From an uncultured bacterium (lineage in GTDB: Bacteria; Bacillota; Clostridia; Lachnospirales; Lachnospiraceae): 6,569 nt of DNA. The stretch lies in NCBI GenBank assembly GCA_905215405.1, contig CAJMQE010000139.1:1-6569 (forward strand), in the 5' to 3' direction. The notes beneath the pieces are model-generated. The model was not told the origin of the DNA and did not search any database. It saw nothing but the letters and a program-made list of their open reading frames with translations. The translations under genes and the position numbers were made by a program. Positions 1-6,154 of the stretch are shown in pieces. The first letter of the stretch is position 1. Each line of letters starts with the position of its first letter.

Positions 1-51
1 ATAAACACTAAGCTTTCAGAAAATTTGACCCACAACTATACACGAAGAGCC
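1..51. mobile_element. Possible insertion-sequence end (ISL3-like terminus), continuing beyond the window
   Basis: Homology of the DUF5082-like gene to its full-length paralogue stops near base 51. Read on the minus strand, the new sequence begins GGCTCTTCGTGTATAG. A GGCTCTTCG or GGCTCTTTG start is, from memory, typical of ISL3-family terminal inverted repeats. Only one end is in the window, no transposase is visible, and neither the target duplication nor the second repeat can be examined. It could instead be a recombination junction or simply divergent sequence, so this is a tentative call. Confidence 0.3.
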
Positions 52-315
52 ATATGTATGAGGATTTAATTCTTCATCTACCGCACTTTTCATATTATTA
101 AAAGAATCTCCACACCAGACCTGGTCGTATTCTTCGTATGCACTATTTAAACGGTCACTTTCATCAAGTTCATCATCCATAATGACATATAACGCTTCTT
201 TTGCTTGCCTTAGTCTATCAATTTGATCACAATACGATGCATACAATGACTCATGCTCGGATATTTCACTTTCGGTATCGTCCCGATCACTTTCCAGCTC
301 CTCTAGCTCAGCCAT
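16..315 (-). pseudogene. Truncated DUF5082-like (YwqH-like) T7SS accessory protein, copy c
   Basis: Residues 1-87 align without gaps to the intact copy at 2829-3242: acidic N-terminus, the segment YCDQIDRLR at 28-36, and a W-x-G (Trp67-Cys-Gly69) at the same residue number as in the intact copy. This is the WXG100-like helical hairpin fold of small T7SS partner proteins. After Tyr88 the frame runs into unrelated codons and stops at residue 99, so the last ~45 residues, including the second long helix, are missing. The start is ATG at 315, not the ATG 15 bases upstream, because GGAGGAGG (321-328) sits 5 bases before it and overlaps the upstream ATG. It overlaps the end of the DUF4176(c) gene by 8 bases, which suggests translational coupling. 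If made, the product probably cannot form the full helical pair. It may be a pseudogene interrupted by a mobile element. Confidence 0.7.
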
Positions 316-649
316 TTTTTCCTCCTCCATCTTTAAATCTGTTTACAATTTCATTTATATCCATCTGTGGTATGTTTTTGTTTTCTGATACCGCAATTTT
401 TATATTCTTTACCATCCGCTGGTCTAGATCATCCGAATATCCAGTGTACAGAACCTCGACAATATCACTATGATTAAAATAAATAATCTTATCGCTCACC
501 ACACCCTGTGGAAATACACAGCTTCCATAATCAACCATCTGTTGCTTGTTCTCCAGATTTAACACTACTCCCCTGGAGATTATCATAAATTTTTGTACCC
601 CACCTTTTACTCTGACCACACTACCTAACGGTAAATATTTTTCATCCAT
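308..649 (-). CDS. DUF4176 family protein, copy c (T7SS/LXG locus accessory)
   Basis: This 113-residue protein shows the DUF4176 pattern: YLPLGSVV at 5-12, FMIISRGVV at 21-29, DYGSCVFPQG at 40-49, YFNHSDI at 57-63 and GYSDD at 70-74. The family consists of small cytoplasmic proteins whose genes recur in type VIIb secretion and LXG toxin loci; the biochemical role is not established to my knowledge, and a targeting or chaperone role is inference. It matches copy a (3229-3615) at roughly half of positions over the core and is less like copy b (2112-2393). The ATG at 649 follows an AGGAGGG Shine-Dalgarno with 6-7 bases of spacing. It lies 34 bases after the SseB-like gene and overlaps the next gene by 8 bases, so it is almost certainly in the same operon. 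Confidence 0.85.
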   Translation of the reverse strand: MDEKYLPLGSVVRVKGGVQKFMIISRGVVLNLENKQQMVDYGSCVFPQGVVSDKIIYFNHSDIVEVLYTGYSDDLDQRMVKNIKIAVSENKNIPQMDINEIVNRFKDGGGKNG

Positions 650-683
650 TAAATTCCCTCCTGTGTTACACTTTTACAGCTTA

Positions 684-2075
684 CTATTTTATTTGTTTCA
701 TACCTTCAAACAATTCTTTGCCAATATAACTTCCCGCTTTTGGATACTGGGTCGCATTAATTGCACAGTCAAATACACCAATCATGCCTTCAACTGACTG
801 TACCATGCCTTCCCAGCTCTCATCATAATCCATGCGCAGACGTTTCCAATCTGTAAACATATATACGGCCGGACGATCGTTTTTCCCTTCCATTGTTGGA
901 AAATGAATACTCATATCCTTTTTCAGAACGCTCTTTCCGTTGTTATCAGGCTCTGGAAACTCGCCATCTTTACGCATCGGAATCAATAAATCAGCCTTGA
1001 CGAGCTCTCTTGCCATAAAGCGATAATAAAGTTTATAAATCGTTTTCTGATCCTCTCCTTCTGGTTCACCGAGCTGACCAAGTAAAAGCTGCCAACGTTC
1101 CAAGTCTGGATTTGTGACTGGAATATTCTGCTTTGGCGTATGACTGTAGTCCGGTTCTGGTACAAACATCTGATTTGCAATTGAAACCTGTTCAAACAAT
1201 ATTTGGATTCCACATGCTCCATTCAGATAAAATGTACTCCCGAGGAAATTATAAATACCATCTCCTGCTTCTCCATTTACAATTGGTTTAATCTCAAATC
1301 TATCTTCAGGGAAAAATTTTTTCACCTTATCCAGGTAAGCTTTTGTTATAATTCGTATATCAGGAGGAGTACACAGATATCCATCGCCATGTAGAACAGT
1401 CTTGGAAAACATGTGCGGTTCGCCTGTTTCTTTGTTATAAATACAGTAGATTAATTCGGCTTTCAGTACCTTTTCACACAGGCTCTTTGCAAGTCTGTCA
1501 ATTCTTCTTCGTCTGCACTCCTTTTCCTCTGTACTCTCCTCTTTTGTGCTATCCGATTGAAGCAATGTATAAATTCTCCAGACCTCTGCACAATCTGTAA
1601 TGGACATCCCTTTTAGTTCTTTATCTGATAATTCCAGTTTTTGATTTTTTACGTACACATTTGCAAGAGTATTAATATAGACATCCTGAACATCTTTAGA
1701 CGAACTGGCTTTTGTGAACAGAACGGATCCTTTACGCAACGGATATTGTGAGCCATTTTGTATCTTTAGGCCTACCGGACAATTGGTTGCTTTTTCAACT
1801 ACCATTCCTGGTTTTAACTCAATTCCAACTATTGTCGTAAGAATAATTTCATCCTGGTCCGAACCTGGGTTTGAAATATAGACCGCCTCTCCTTTATGTA
1901 CCGTTCCAACTACATTTCCTACGATCACATTATCTTGCTCGTTCAACAACTTAAAGACATCCTCTACCCCTAACACAAAAGATGTATTTGTTTCTTCCGC
2001 ATTCACTTCATCAATCTCTTTTTCCTCTGTGAACGGATGACTAACTCGATTCTTTTTCCTTCTAATAAAAAACAT
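684..2075 (-). CDS. EF-Tu domain II-like barrel plus tandem SseB-like domains, T7SS-locus protein
   Basis: This 463-residue protein has no signal peptide or membrane segment, so it should be cytoplasmic. Residues about 34-122 resemble the second (beta-barrel) domain of translation factor GTPases: VEDVFKLL, GNVVGTVHKGEAVYI, TTIVGIEL, then a closing strand. No GTPase domain precedes it. A charged linker (172-192, rich in Glu, Lys and Arg) follows. Residues about 352-455 fit the SseB N-terminal domain (PF07179): ELVKADLLIPM, RPAVYMFTDWKRLR at 401-414 and a closing CAIN strand. Residues about 203-295 show the same strand order (AELIYCIYN, DGYLCTPPDIRIIT, FYLNGACGIQIL) and may be a degenerate second SseB-like domain. 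SseB was named for enhanced serine sensitivity in E. coli; similar domains occur in clostridial T7SS neighbourhoods, function unknown. The ATG at 2075 follows AGAGGG. It sits between two DUF4176 genes with 34-36 base gaps. Domain assignments are by eye; the middle domain is least certain. Confidence 0.72.
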   Translation of the reverse strand: MFFIRRKKNRVSHPFTEEKEIDEVNAEETNTSFVLGVEDVFKLLNEQDNVIVGNVVGTVHKGEAVYISNPGSDQDEIILTTIVGIELKPGMVVEKATNCPVGLKIQNGSQYPLRKGSVLFTKASSSKDVQDVYINTLANVYVKNQKLELSDKELKGMSITDCAEVWRIYTLLQSDSTKEESTEEKECRRRRIDRLAKSLCEKVLKAELIYCIYNKETGEPHMFSKTVLHGDGYLCTPPDIRIITKAYLDKVKKFFPEDRFEIKPIVNGEAGDGIYNFLGSTFYLNGACGIQILFEQVSIANQMFVPEPDYSHTPKQNIPVTNPDLERWQLLLGQLGEPEGEDQKTIYKLYYRFMARELVKADLLIPMRKDGEFPEPDNNGKSVLKKDMSIHFPTMEGKNDRPAVYMFTDWKRLRMDYDESWEGMVQSVEGMIGVFDCAINATQYPKAGSYIGKELFEGMKQIK

Positions 2076-2111
2076 AATTGTTCCCTCTCTGCCTTCTATA
2101 TTTTTTTAGTT

Positions 2112-2393
2112 CTATCCCTCTAATTTATTTCGTTGACGCCATTTGTCTATCTTTTTCTGTATATCAGATTCCTGCTCATTCGTATAACCTCTGCTCACTA
2201 CCTGACTGATGTCCTTCTGATTAAAATACAGTAACTGATCATCCTGCATTCCTTCCGGATACATACATGCTCCATACTCAAAATGTCGTACGATCCCATT
2301 TTTCTTTACTGTGAGTCCTCGTGCTGCAATCATATACTTTCTAATTGTTCCCTTTGGTATTACAATACTCCCCAACGGTAAAAGTTCTGTCAT
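2112..2393 (-). CDS. DUF4176 family protein, copy b
   Basis: This 93-residue protein carries the same landmarks as the other two copies: LLPLGSIVIPKG at 4-15, YMIAARGL at 20-27, EYGACMYPEG at 39-48 and LYFNQKDI at 55-62. It is shorter at both ends and has Ala-Ala-Arg-Gly where copies a and c have Ser-Arg-Gly, so it is the most divergent of the three. The ATG at 2393 is preceded by AGGAGG with about 7 bases of spacing. It follows a 115-base gap after the DUF5344-like gene and precedes the SseB-like gene by 36 bases. It probably travels with the SseB-like gene as a pair. Function is unknown; a role in the T7SS effector pathway is inferred from context only. Confidence 0.85.
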   Translation of the reverse strand: MTELLPLGSIVIPKGTIRKYMIAARGLTVKKNGIVRHFEYGACMYPEGMQDDQLLYFNQKDISQVVSRGYTNEQESDIQKKIDKWRQRNKLEG

Positions 2394-2508
2394 TTTTATC
2401 CTCCTGTTTTCATGCTTTTAAATCAATTGCATACAACTGCTATATTTGATTCAGGCACTGTTTCTAAATAACTATTTTTTTATCCTTAGTCTCGATTAAC
2501 GTCGCTTT
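2394..2508 (-). other. 115-bp gap where an LXG toxin gene would be expected
   Basis: In B. subtilis-type loci the order is DUF5082 (ywqH), DUF5344 (ywqI), then the LXG toxin (ywqJ). Here the DUF5344-like gene is followed by AT-rich non-coding DNA. No open frame resembling an LXG N-terminus or toxin is visible, no good intrinsic terminator is present, and no convincing promoter was found. The only structure seen is a short imperfect hairpin around CGATTAACGTCG. The Shine-Dalgarno sequence of the next gene closes the gap. Confidence 0.6.
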
Positions 2509-2799
2509 CTACTTATGAGAGATCTGCACACCAATCTTATCATCCAGTTTCTGGATCGTGTGAATACTCTTACTAATTGTTGCAGTATCTGCATCTAGCA
2601 ATACTCTATATTTTTCAAGGATCTCCTGCATATTCATCAAAAGTTCTTTATAATCTCTTAAAGCTGGAACATTTGATTCGACCTGCACTGCATCATCGAT
2701 ATTTGTAGCTTTTATCTCCATTTTGGCAATTGCCGATTGCAGCCCTGCTATTATTTCATCAAATTCTTCACTTTTAAAACTGATTTCTCCTGCTGCCAT
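2509..2799 (-). CDS. DUF5344-like (YwqI / TIGR04197-like) small helical T7SS partner protein
   Basis: This 96-residue, almost wholly helical protein has no membrane segment or signal peptide. It starts MAAGEISFKSEEF and continues with a pattern of short helices (EIIAGLQSAIAKM; RDYKELLMNMQEILEKYRVLLDADTATISKSIHTIQKLDD). This fits the YwqI/TIGR04197 class of ~100-residue proteins that sit directly before LXG toxins and, for related Lap proteins, bind the LXG domain to form the export signal. I chose ATG at 2799: AGGAG lies 12 bases upstream, a little far, and the N-terminus then matches the family. The frame is open to a GTG at 2835 that overlaps the previous stop, but that GTG has no Shine-Dalgarno. 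The gene follows DUF5082(a) by 29 bases. The expected partner toxin does not follow. Family assignment is by pattern and by position after a DUF5082-like gene. Confidence 0.72.
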   Translation of the reverse strand: MAAGEISFKSEEFDEIIAGLQSAIAKMEIKATNIDDAVQVESNVPALRDYKELLMNMQEILEKYRVLLDADTATISKSIHTIQKLDDKIGVQISHK

Positions 2800-2828
2800 A
2801 AACTCACTCTTCTCCTGTTCTTTTATTC

Positions 2829-3242
2829 CTAACACCAGTGCGTAATGTCATACCATAAATCACTTGCCTGGTTCTGTAATGTTGTAATGTTATCTTCATT
2901 CTGATCACGGAGCCGGATCAATTCATCCAGTTTTGCATCTATTTGACTGATAGCTGCCTCCATTGCTCTATGATATGCCTTACAATCCGAATAAATAGAA
3001 TCATCTATGCTGGATGCCATACTGTCGAAGGCTTTTCCACGCCAGCATTTACGATACTGTTCATAGCTGTTCACCAGCGATTCTCCTTCTTCATATACTC
3101 CGCATGAAAGCTGCTCTAATTCAATTCGCACTTTACGTAAGCGATTGATTTGGTCATAATAGGATTCCTGCTGACCATTCAGATCTGACAATTCTGACTG
3201 CGCATCATCACATTCTATTTGCATTTCATCAAATTCTGACAT
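2829..3242 (-). CDS. DUF5082-like (YwqH-like) T7SS accessory protein, copy a, WXG-type
   Basis: This is a 137-residue, acidic, predominantly helical protein. An N-terminal coiled coil (residues 1-46) with YYDQINRLRK at 28-37 is followed by a turn carrying W-x-G (Trp67-Arg-Gly69), then two more helices (70-103 and 104-130). This is the layout of WXG100-like ESAT-6 superfamily partners and of B. subtilis YwqH. The likely role, by analogy with LXG-associated proteins, is to pair with the DUF5344-like protein and an LXG domain for delivery to the T7SSb channel. I chose ATG at 3242, with AGGTGAG (3247-3253) 4 bases before it, rather than the start at 3266, which lacks one and would give an atypical extension. 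It overlaps the end of DUF4176(a) by 14 bases, indicating translational coupling. Copy c is a truncated paralogue. Confidence 0.8.
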   Translation of the reverse strand: MSEFDEMQIECDDAQSELSDLNGQQESYYDQINRLRKVRIELEQLSCGVYEEGESLVNSYEQYRKCWRGKAFDSMASSIDDSIYSDCKAYHRAMEAAISQIDAKLDELIRLRDQNEDNITTLQNQASDLWYDITHWC

Positions 3243-3615
3243 TATACTCACCTGCTTTGCCCGCATTCTGCATTCTTAATTTTTGTAATATTTCTCTTGT
3301 ATCTGCCTGCTCATATCCAGACTGCTGCGCCGCTTTTGTAACCATCGCGACCATCTTTCTGTCTTCGTCGTCTGAATATCCAATATGTACAATCTTACGT
3401 ATCTCATCATGGTTAAAATATAGTGCTCGATTTCCTGTGATACCCTCTGGAAATGTACAAGCCGTATAATCATAAATTTTCTTTTCATCACCAAGACGAA
3501 GTACGACTCCTCTCGATAAAATCATAAACAGTTGCTCTCCACCATCAAGTTCTACTACACTTCCAAGCGGTAGATACTTTTTTTCTTCTATTTCTGAACT
3601 TTTATTTTCTTCCAT
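3229..3615 (-). CDS. DUF4176 family protein, copy a, first gene of the T7SS-type operon
   Basis: This 128-residue protein has the DUF4176 core: YLPLGSVVELDGG at 14-26, FMILSRGVVL at 30-39, DYTACTFPEG at 49-58, YFNHDEI at 66-72 and GYSDDED at 79-85. A charged N-terminal tail of about 13 residues (MEENKSSEIEEKK) and a helical C-terminal extension follow the pattern of copy c. I chose ATG at 3615 because GGAGG (3620-3624) lies 4 bases upstream. The frame extends to 3648, but that start has no Shine-Dalgarno and would place the SD inside the gene. It is the first gene after the promoter near 3741-3767 and overlaps DUF5082(a). Molecular function is unknown; an accessory role in T7SSb effector handling is inferred from neighbours. 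Confidence 0.86.
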   Translation of the reverse strand: MEENKSSEIEEKKYLPLGSVVELDGGEQLFMILSRGVVLRLGDEKKIYDYTACTFPEGITGNRALYFNHDEIRKIVHIGYSDDEDRKMVAMVTKAAQQSGYEQADTREILQKLRMQNAGKAGEYNVRI

Positions 3616-3734
3616 AATTCCTCCGTATGCATCCGTTTTCATATTCACTTTATTTTTGAACTTAAATATCAGTTAGTTATCTTTGTTATTTTATAAAAAG
3701 CACTCATTTTGCAGAGTTTTCTATTTTTTCTTAT
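3616..3734 (-). promoter_or_regulatory. Leader of about 120 nt of the T7SS-type operon
   Basis: If the promoter at 3741-3767 is used, transcription would start near 3734 and leave a leader of about 119 nt before the first ATG. It is very AT-rich and ends in the GGAGG of DUF4176(a). I see no recognised riboswitch core, T-box or terminator. A weak hairpin (CTC...GAG around 3700-3722) is the only structure noted. Confidence 0.4.
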
Positions 3735-3740
3735 CCCTGT

Positions 3741-3767
3741 ATTATAACATTGCAGAAAATTTGTCAC
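3741..3767 (-). promoter_or_regulatory. Sigma-A-type extended -10 promoter of the T7SS-type operon
   Basis: Read on the minus strand there is a perfect -10 TATAAT (3741-3746) with an upstream TG in extended -10 register (TGTTATAAT). A -35-like GTGACA lies at 3762-3767 with a 15-bp spacer. The spacer is shorter than the usual 17, but an extended -10 relaxes the need for a good -35. It sits after the chemoreceptor terminator and before the first DUF4176 gene, where an operon promoter is expected. Confidence 0.6.
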
Positions 3768-3982
3768 TACCTGCCCATTACTCCCTACTGACCAGTTTTT
3801 TTAATGCATAAGTACTAAATTCATGTAAATAATTACTCATTTATATTTCCTTTTTATAATAAAAAAACATACTATGTATCCCCTCACAATTTCATTGATT
3901 GAATTGGCACCCCTTTTGGGTGCAAATACGCTTGATATGCAAAGTATTTAATTTCATAAGAAGTACTTTCTGTGAAATAAAA
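3768..3982. other. AT-rich intergenic region between chemoreceptor terminator and operon promoter
   Basis: No coding potential is seen on either strand. It contains a short perfect hairpin, GCACCC-N5-GGGTGC, at 3907-3923, not followed by a T-tract on either strand. It also has two similar words, CATAAGTACT near 3805 and CATAAGAAGTACT near 3955, which could be chance in such AT-rich DNA. Confidence 0.5.
3907..3923. repeat. Short perfect inverted repeat GCACCC-N5-GGGTGC
   Basis: A 6-bp GC-rich stem with a CTTTT loop stands out in very AT-rich flanks. Neither strand has a T-run after it, so it is not a standard terminator. It could be a protein-binding dyad or an RNA hairpin. It lies about 140 bases upstream of the promoter -35. 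Confidence 0.4.
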
Positions 3983-4031
3983 AAAGTCCATGAATGGAAA
4001 GCTTACTTTCTACTTTCCATTCATGGACTTT
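3976..4031 (-). terminator. Strong intrinsic terminator of the chemoreceptor gene
   Basis: A perfect 19-bp inverted repeat (arms 3983-4001 and 4013-4031, 11-base loop) is followed on the minus strand by a run of seven Ts and then ATTTC. The stem begins 12 bases after the chemoreceptor stop codon. This is a textbook Rho-independent terminator and should insulate the downstream operon from chemoreceptor transcription. Confidence 0.95.
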
Positions 4032-4043
4032 CGTCTCATTTAC

Positions 4044-6032
4044 CTACTGTATCTTAAATGCTTTTACAAATCCTTCTATTGTCTCAGACGACTCTGATAC
4101 TGTATTCGCACTATCAGCCACATATCTGCTCTCTTCTGCAACATGTGTTGCACTCTCTGCAAGAGTATCCATTGTTGCTGAAATCTCTTCTGTACTAGCT
4201 GACTGCTCTTCAGAAATCGCTGCCATAGATGCTGCTATTTCATTGACATCCTTCATCTTATCAATCATTGCTGCAACTGTATCTTTTGTCACTTCCATGC
4301 TTGTAAAAATTTCTTCAAACGTTTCACCTGCTACTGTCACAGCAGCTGAACTTTCTGAAATACCACCCATATTCTGAGATGATTTTTCTGCCAGTTCTTT
4401 CATCTGATTTGTAATCTCCTGTATGATCTGCTCGATCTGCGTTGTCGCATTCGCACTTTCAGACGCAAGATTACCGATTTCATCTGCAACCACTGCAAAT
4501 CCTTTTCCAGCTTCTCCAGCTCTTGCTGCTTCGATGGATGCATTTAATGACAGAAGATTTGTCTGACCTGCGATACTGCTGATCATTGCGATGATATCAT
4601 TGATCCGGTTGGCTGATTCTCCAACTTTCTCAACTACATCATTCATTTCTGTCATTGCAGATACTACATTGTTCATTTCATACTGAACATTTTTCATATC
4701 TGACTGTCCCTTCTGTGCCTTATCAACCAGTGTTAACATGGTATCATTTGCAGAATTTCCTTTTTGTGTCATATCATCAACTGCCGTTGCAAGTTCAGTT
4801 GCATTTGTAGCTAGTTCAGTTACCGCCTGTGCCATACCATCTATTGCTTCCTTGATCTGTTCCATAGATACTGACTGGTCGTCCGCCTCTTTACTCAGAC
4901 TGCCAGATGACTCTTTACTGTGCTCAGCTTCTTCTCCAAGCTGCTTTGTAACATTCTGCAGTTCTGTAAGCGTGCCTCGCATTTTCTCAATAAATGTCTT
5001 CATAGAATGGCTCATAATTGCTATTTCATCATTTCCTTTAGGTTCCACTTCTACTGTAAAATCACCATCTGTAATTCTTACAATATCCTCTGTCAGCGCT
5101 TTTGCAGGACGAATGATCTTTGCAATTGTCAGGCCAATAATTACACTGACACCAACAATCAATGCTGCACCAAGCATAATGCAGAATACCAGAAGTGCTG
5201 ATAACTGTTTCAGAATATCGCTTACTTTGACACAGGATACCAGAATCCAGCTTGTATCTGCCACTTTATCTATTTTCACATAATAGCCAGCTATTTCTTT
5301 TACATCCGAGCTTCCAGACGCAATCAGATCTGAAACACCAGTAAGTAATTCATCTGATCCATACTCCAATAATTTTGTATTATTATAAGACTGATCACTG
5401 TGTGCTAAGATCGTTGAATCTGTGGAATTAACAAGAAATGAATACCCGGTATCCATAACTTTAATATTTGAGACCATCTCTGATATCTTATCCAGAAGTA
5501 CATCCGCAGCTCCTACACATTTACTGCCGTTAGACAGTGTCATGCTCTTCGTTGCCGTAACGACCAGTCCACCAGTCGTCTCATCGATATAAGGAACTCC
5601 AAATGTAAATGTTGAATTATTTACCCCTTCTTTATACCATTGTCTCGTTGTAATTTTAAAATCTGCTGTTGGAACATAACCAAATCCATTGATCAGTGTC
5701 TCATCAGCAAATCCCAGATATAATCCATTTGGTACATTGTCATTCAGCTTTCTTGTTGTGACCAGATAATTTGTGATTGCATCGTTATCTGTGAACTGAA
5801 TATTGGAAAGTGCCTGTGCTGCTGTTTCAACTGGAGCCAGGATACCCGTAACATCCTTTTCCAGTGTCTGCTGATTAGATGAAGATTCTTTTGTGATTGC
5901 TGTCTTGGCTTCACTTACAATAATATTTTTTGATCTCGAATAAATAATGGTCATTAATATCACGATTGTGAGCATAACTAGCGGAATCAGAATCATTAAA
6001 AGTTTTTTTGTGATACTGTTCGTCTTTTTCAT
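4044..6032 (-). CDS. Methyl-accepting chemotaxis protein with dCache sensor, predicted amino-acid receptor
   Basis: This complete 662-residue transmembrane chemoreceptor should sense an extracellular ligand and control the CheA kinase through CheW at the membrane. Order: short basic N-terminus; TM1 at about 11-31; extracellular dCache_1 domain at about 35-270, with TTRQWYKEG (128-136), FGVPYIDETTGG (144-155) and GAADVLLD (174-181); TM2 at about 277-304; HAMP at about 303-357 (IIRPAKALTEDI, the usual Pro, and DGDFTVEV); cytoplasmic coiled coil from about 360. The signalling tip at about 478-525 has IAGQTNLLSLNASIEAA, GKGFAVVADEIGNLA and the conserved Glu-Ala-Ala-Arg-Ala-Gly-Glu. There is no C-terminal CheR-binding pentapeptide. 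Phe125, Arg130, Trp132, Tyr133, Tyr148, Asp150 and Asp177 match the spacing of the dCache amino-acid motif. ATG at 6032 is the only upstream start, as an in-frame TAA lies 12 bases before it, but it has no adjacent Shine-Dalgarno. The gene appears monocistronic. Confidence 0.95.
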   Translation of the reverse strand: MKKTNSITKKLLMILIPLVMLTIVILMTIIYSRSKNIIVSEAKTAITKESSSNQQTLEKDVTGILAPVETAAQALSNIQFTDNDAITNYLVTTRKLNDNVPNGLYLGFADETLINGFGYVPTADFKITTRQWYKEGVNNSTFTFGVPYIDETTGGLVVTATKSMTLSNGSKCVGAADVLLDKISEMVSNIKVMDTGYSFLVNSTDSTILAHSDQSYNNTKLLEYGSDELLTGVSDLIASGSSDVKEIAGYYVKIDKVADTSWILVSCVKVSDILKQLSALLVFCIMLGAALIVGVSVIIGLTIAKIIRPAKALTEDIVRITDGDFTVEVEPKGNDEIAIMSHSMKTFIEKMRGTLTELQNVTKQLGEEAEHSKESSGSLSKEADDQSVSMEQIKEAIDGMAQAVTELATNATELATAVDDMTQKGNSANDTMLTLVDKAQKGQSDMKNVQYEMNNVVSAMTEMNDVVEKVGESANRINDIIAMISSIAGQTNLLSLNASIEAARAGEAGKGFAVVADEIGNLASESANATTQIEQIIQEITNQMKELAEKSSQNMGGISESSAAVTVAGETFEEIFTSMEVTKDTVAAMIDKMKDVNEIAASMAAISEEQSASTEEISATMDTLAESATHVAEESRYVADSANTVSESSETIEGFVKAFKIQ

Positions 6033-6130
6033 AGTCTTTTCTTACATACAGTATTCGGTTTTCCTTCCAGCATTCTTTCAAGATACCGTCATAGAACACT
6101 ACTGTATGTAATATCCTCCTTTTCGTATAA
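6033..6130 (-). promoter_or_regulatory. Structured leader of the chemoreceptor gene (displaced SD and 12-bp inverted repeat)
   Basis: The strong AGGAGG (6115-6120) lies 82 bases before the start codon, with no start codon at a usual distance. A perfect 12-bp inverted repeat, TTACATACAGTA (6100-6111 on the minus strand) and TACTGTATGTAA (6042-6053), fills most of that distance. If the arms pair, AGGAGG would lie only 3 + 9 unpaired bases from ATG 6032. The hairpin could therefore present the SD to the start, or it could act as a regulatory switch. Confidence 0.5.
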
Positions 6131-6143
6131 TTATTTATTATAC
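6125..6143. promoter_or_regulatory. Dyad GTATAAT-N5-ATTATAC overlapping a -10 box (possible operator)
   Basis: This is a perfect 7-bp inverted repeat with a 5-base spacer. One half contains the TATAAT at 6137-6142 that is the best -10 for the chemoreceptor on the minus strand. No good -35 is visible at 16-18 bases (GATTTA at 17). A repressor bound here would block the promoter. The dyad is purely AT-rich apart from its ends, so chance symmetry is possible. Confidence 0.35.
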
Positions 6144-6154
6144 AAATCCAAAGG

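Noticed and set aside
2800..2835. GTG at 2835 as start of the DUF5344-like gene
   Set aside because: No Shine-Dalgarno precedes it and the 12-residue extension is untypical; ATG 2799 gives the expected family length.
4738..5283. 181-residue open frame on the plus strand, Ser-rich and hydrophobic
   Set aside because: It is antisense to the chemoreceptor coding sequence, which is unambiguous; composition is that of a shadow of Ala/Ser/Glu-rich codons and no ribosome binding site fits.
3229..6032. Chemoreceptor and T7SS-type genes as one functional operon
   Set aside because: A strong terminator and a separate promoter lie between them; neighbourhood alone gives no support for a shared function.
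6033..6130. Riboswitch (cyclic-di-GMP type) in the chemoreceptor leader
   Set aside because: Chemotaxis leaders in Clostridia can carry these, but none of the conserved core sequence is present, only the 12-bp inverted repeat.
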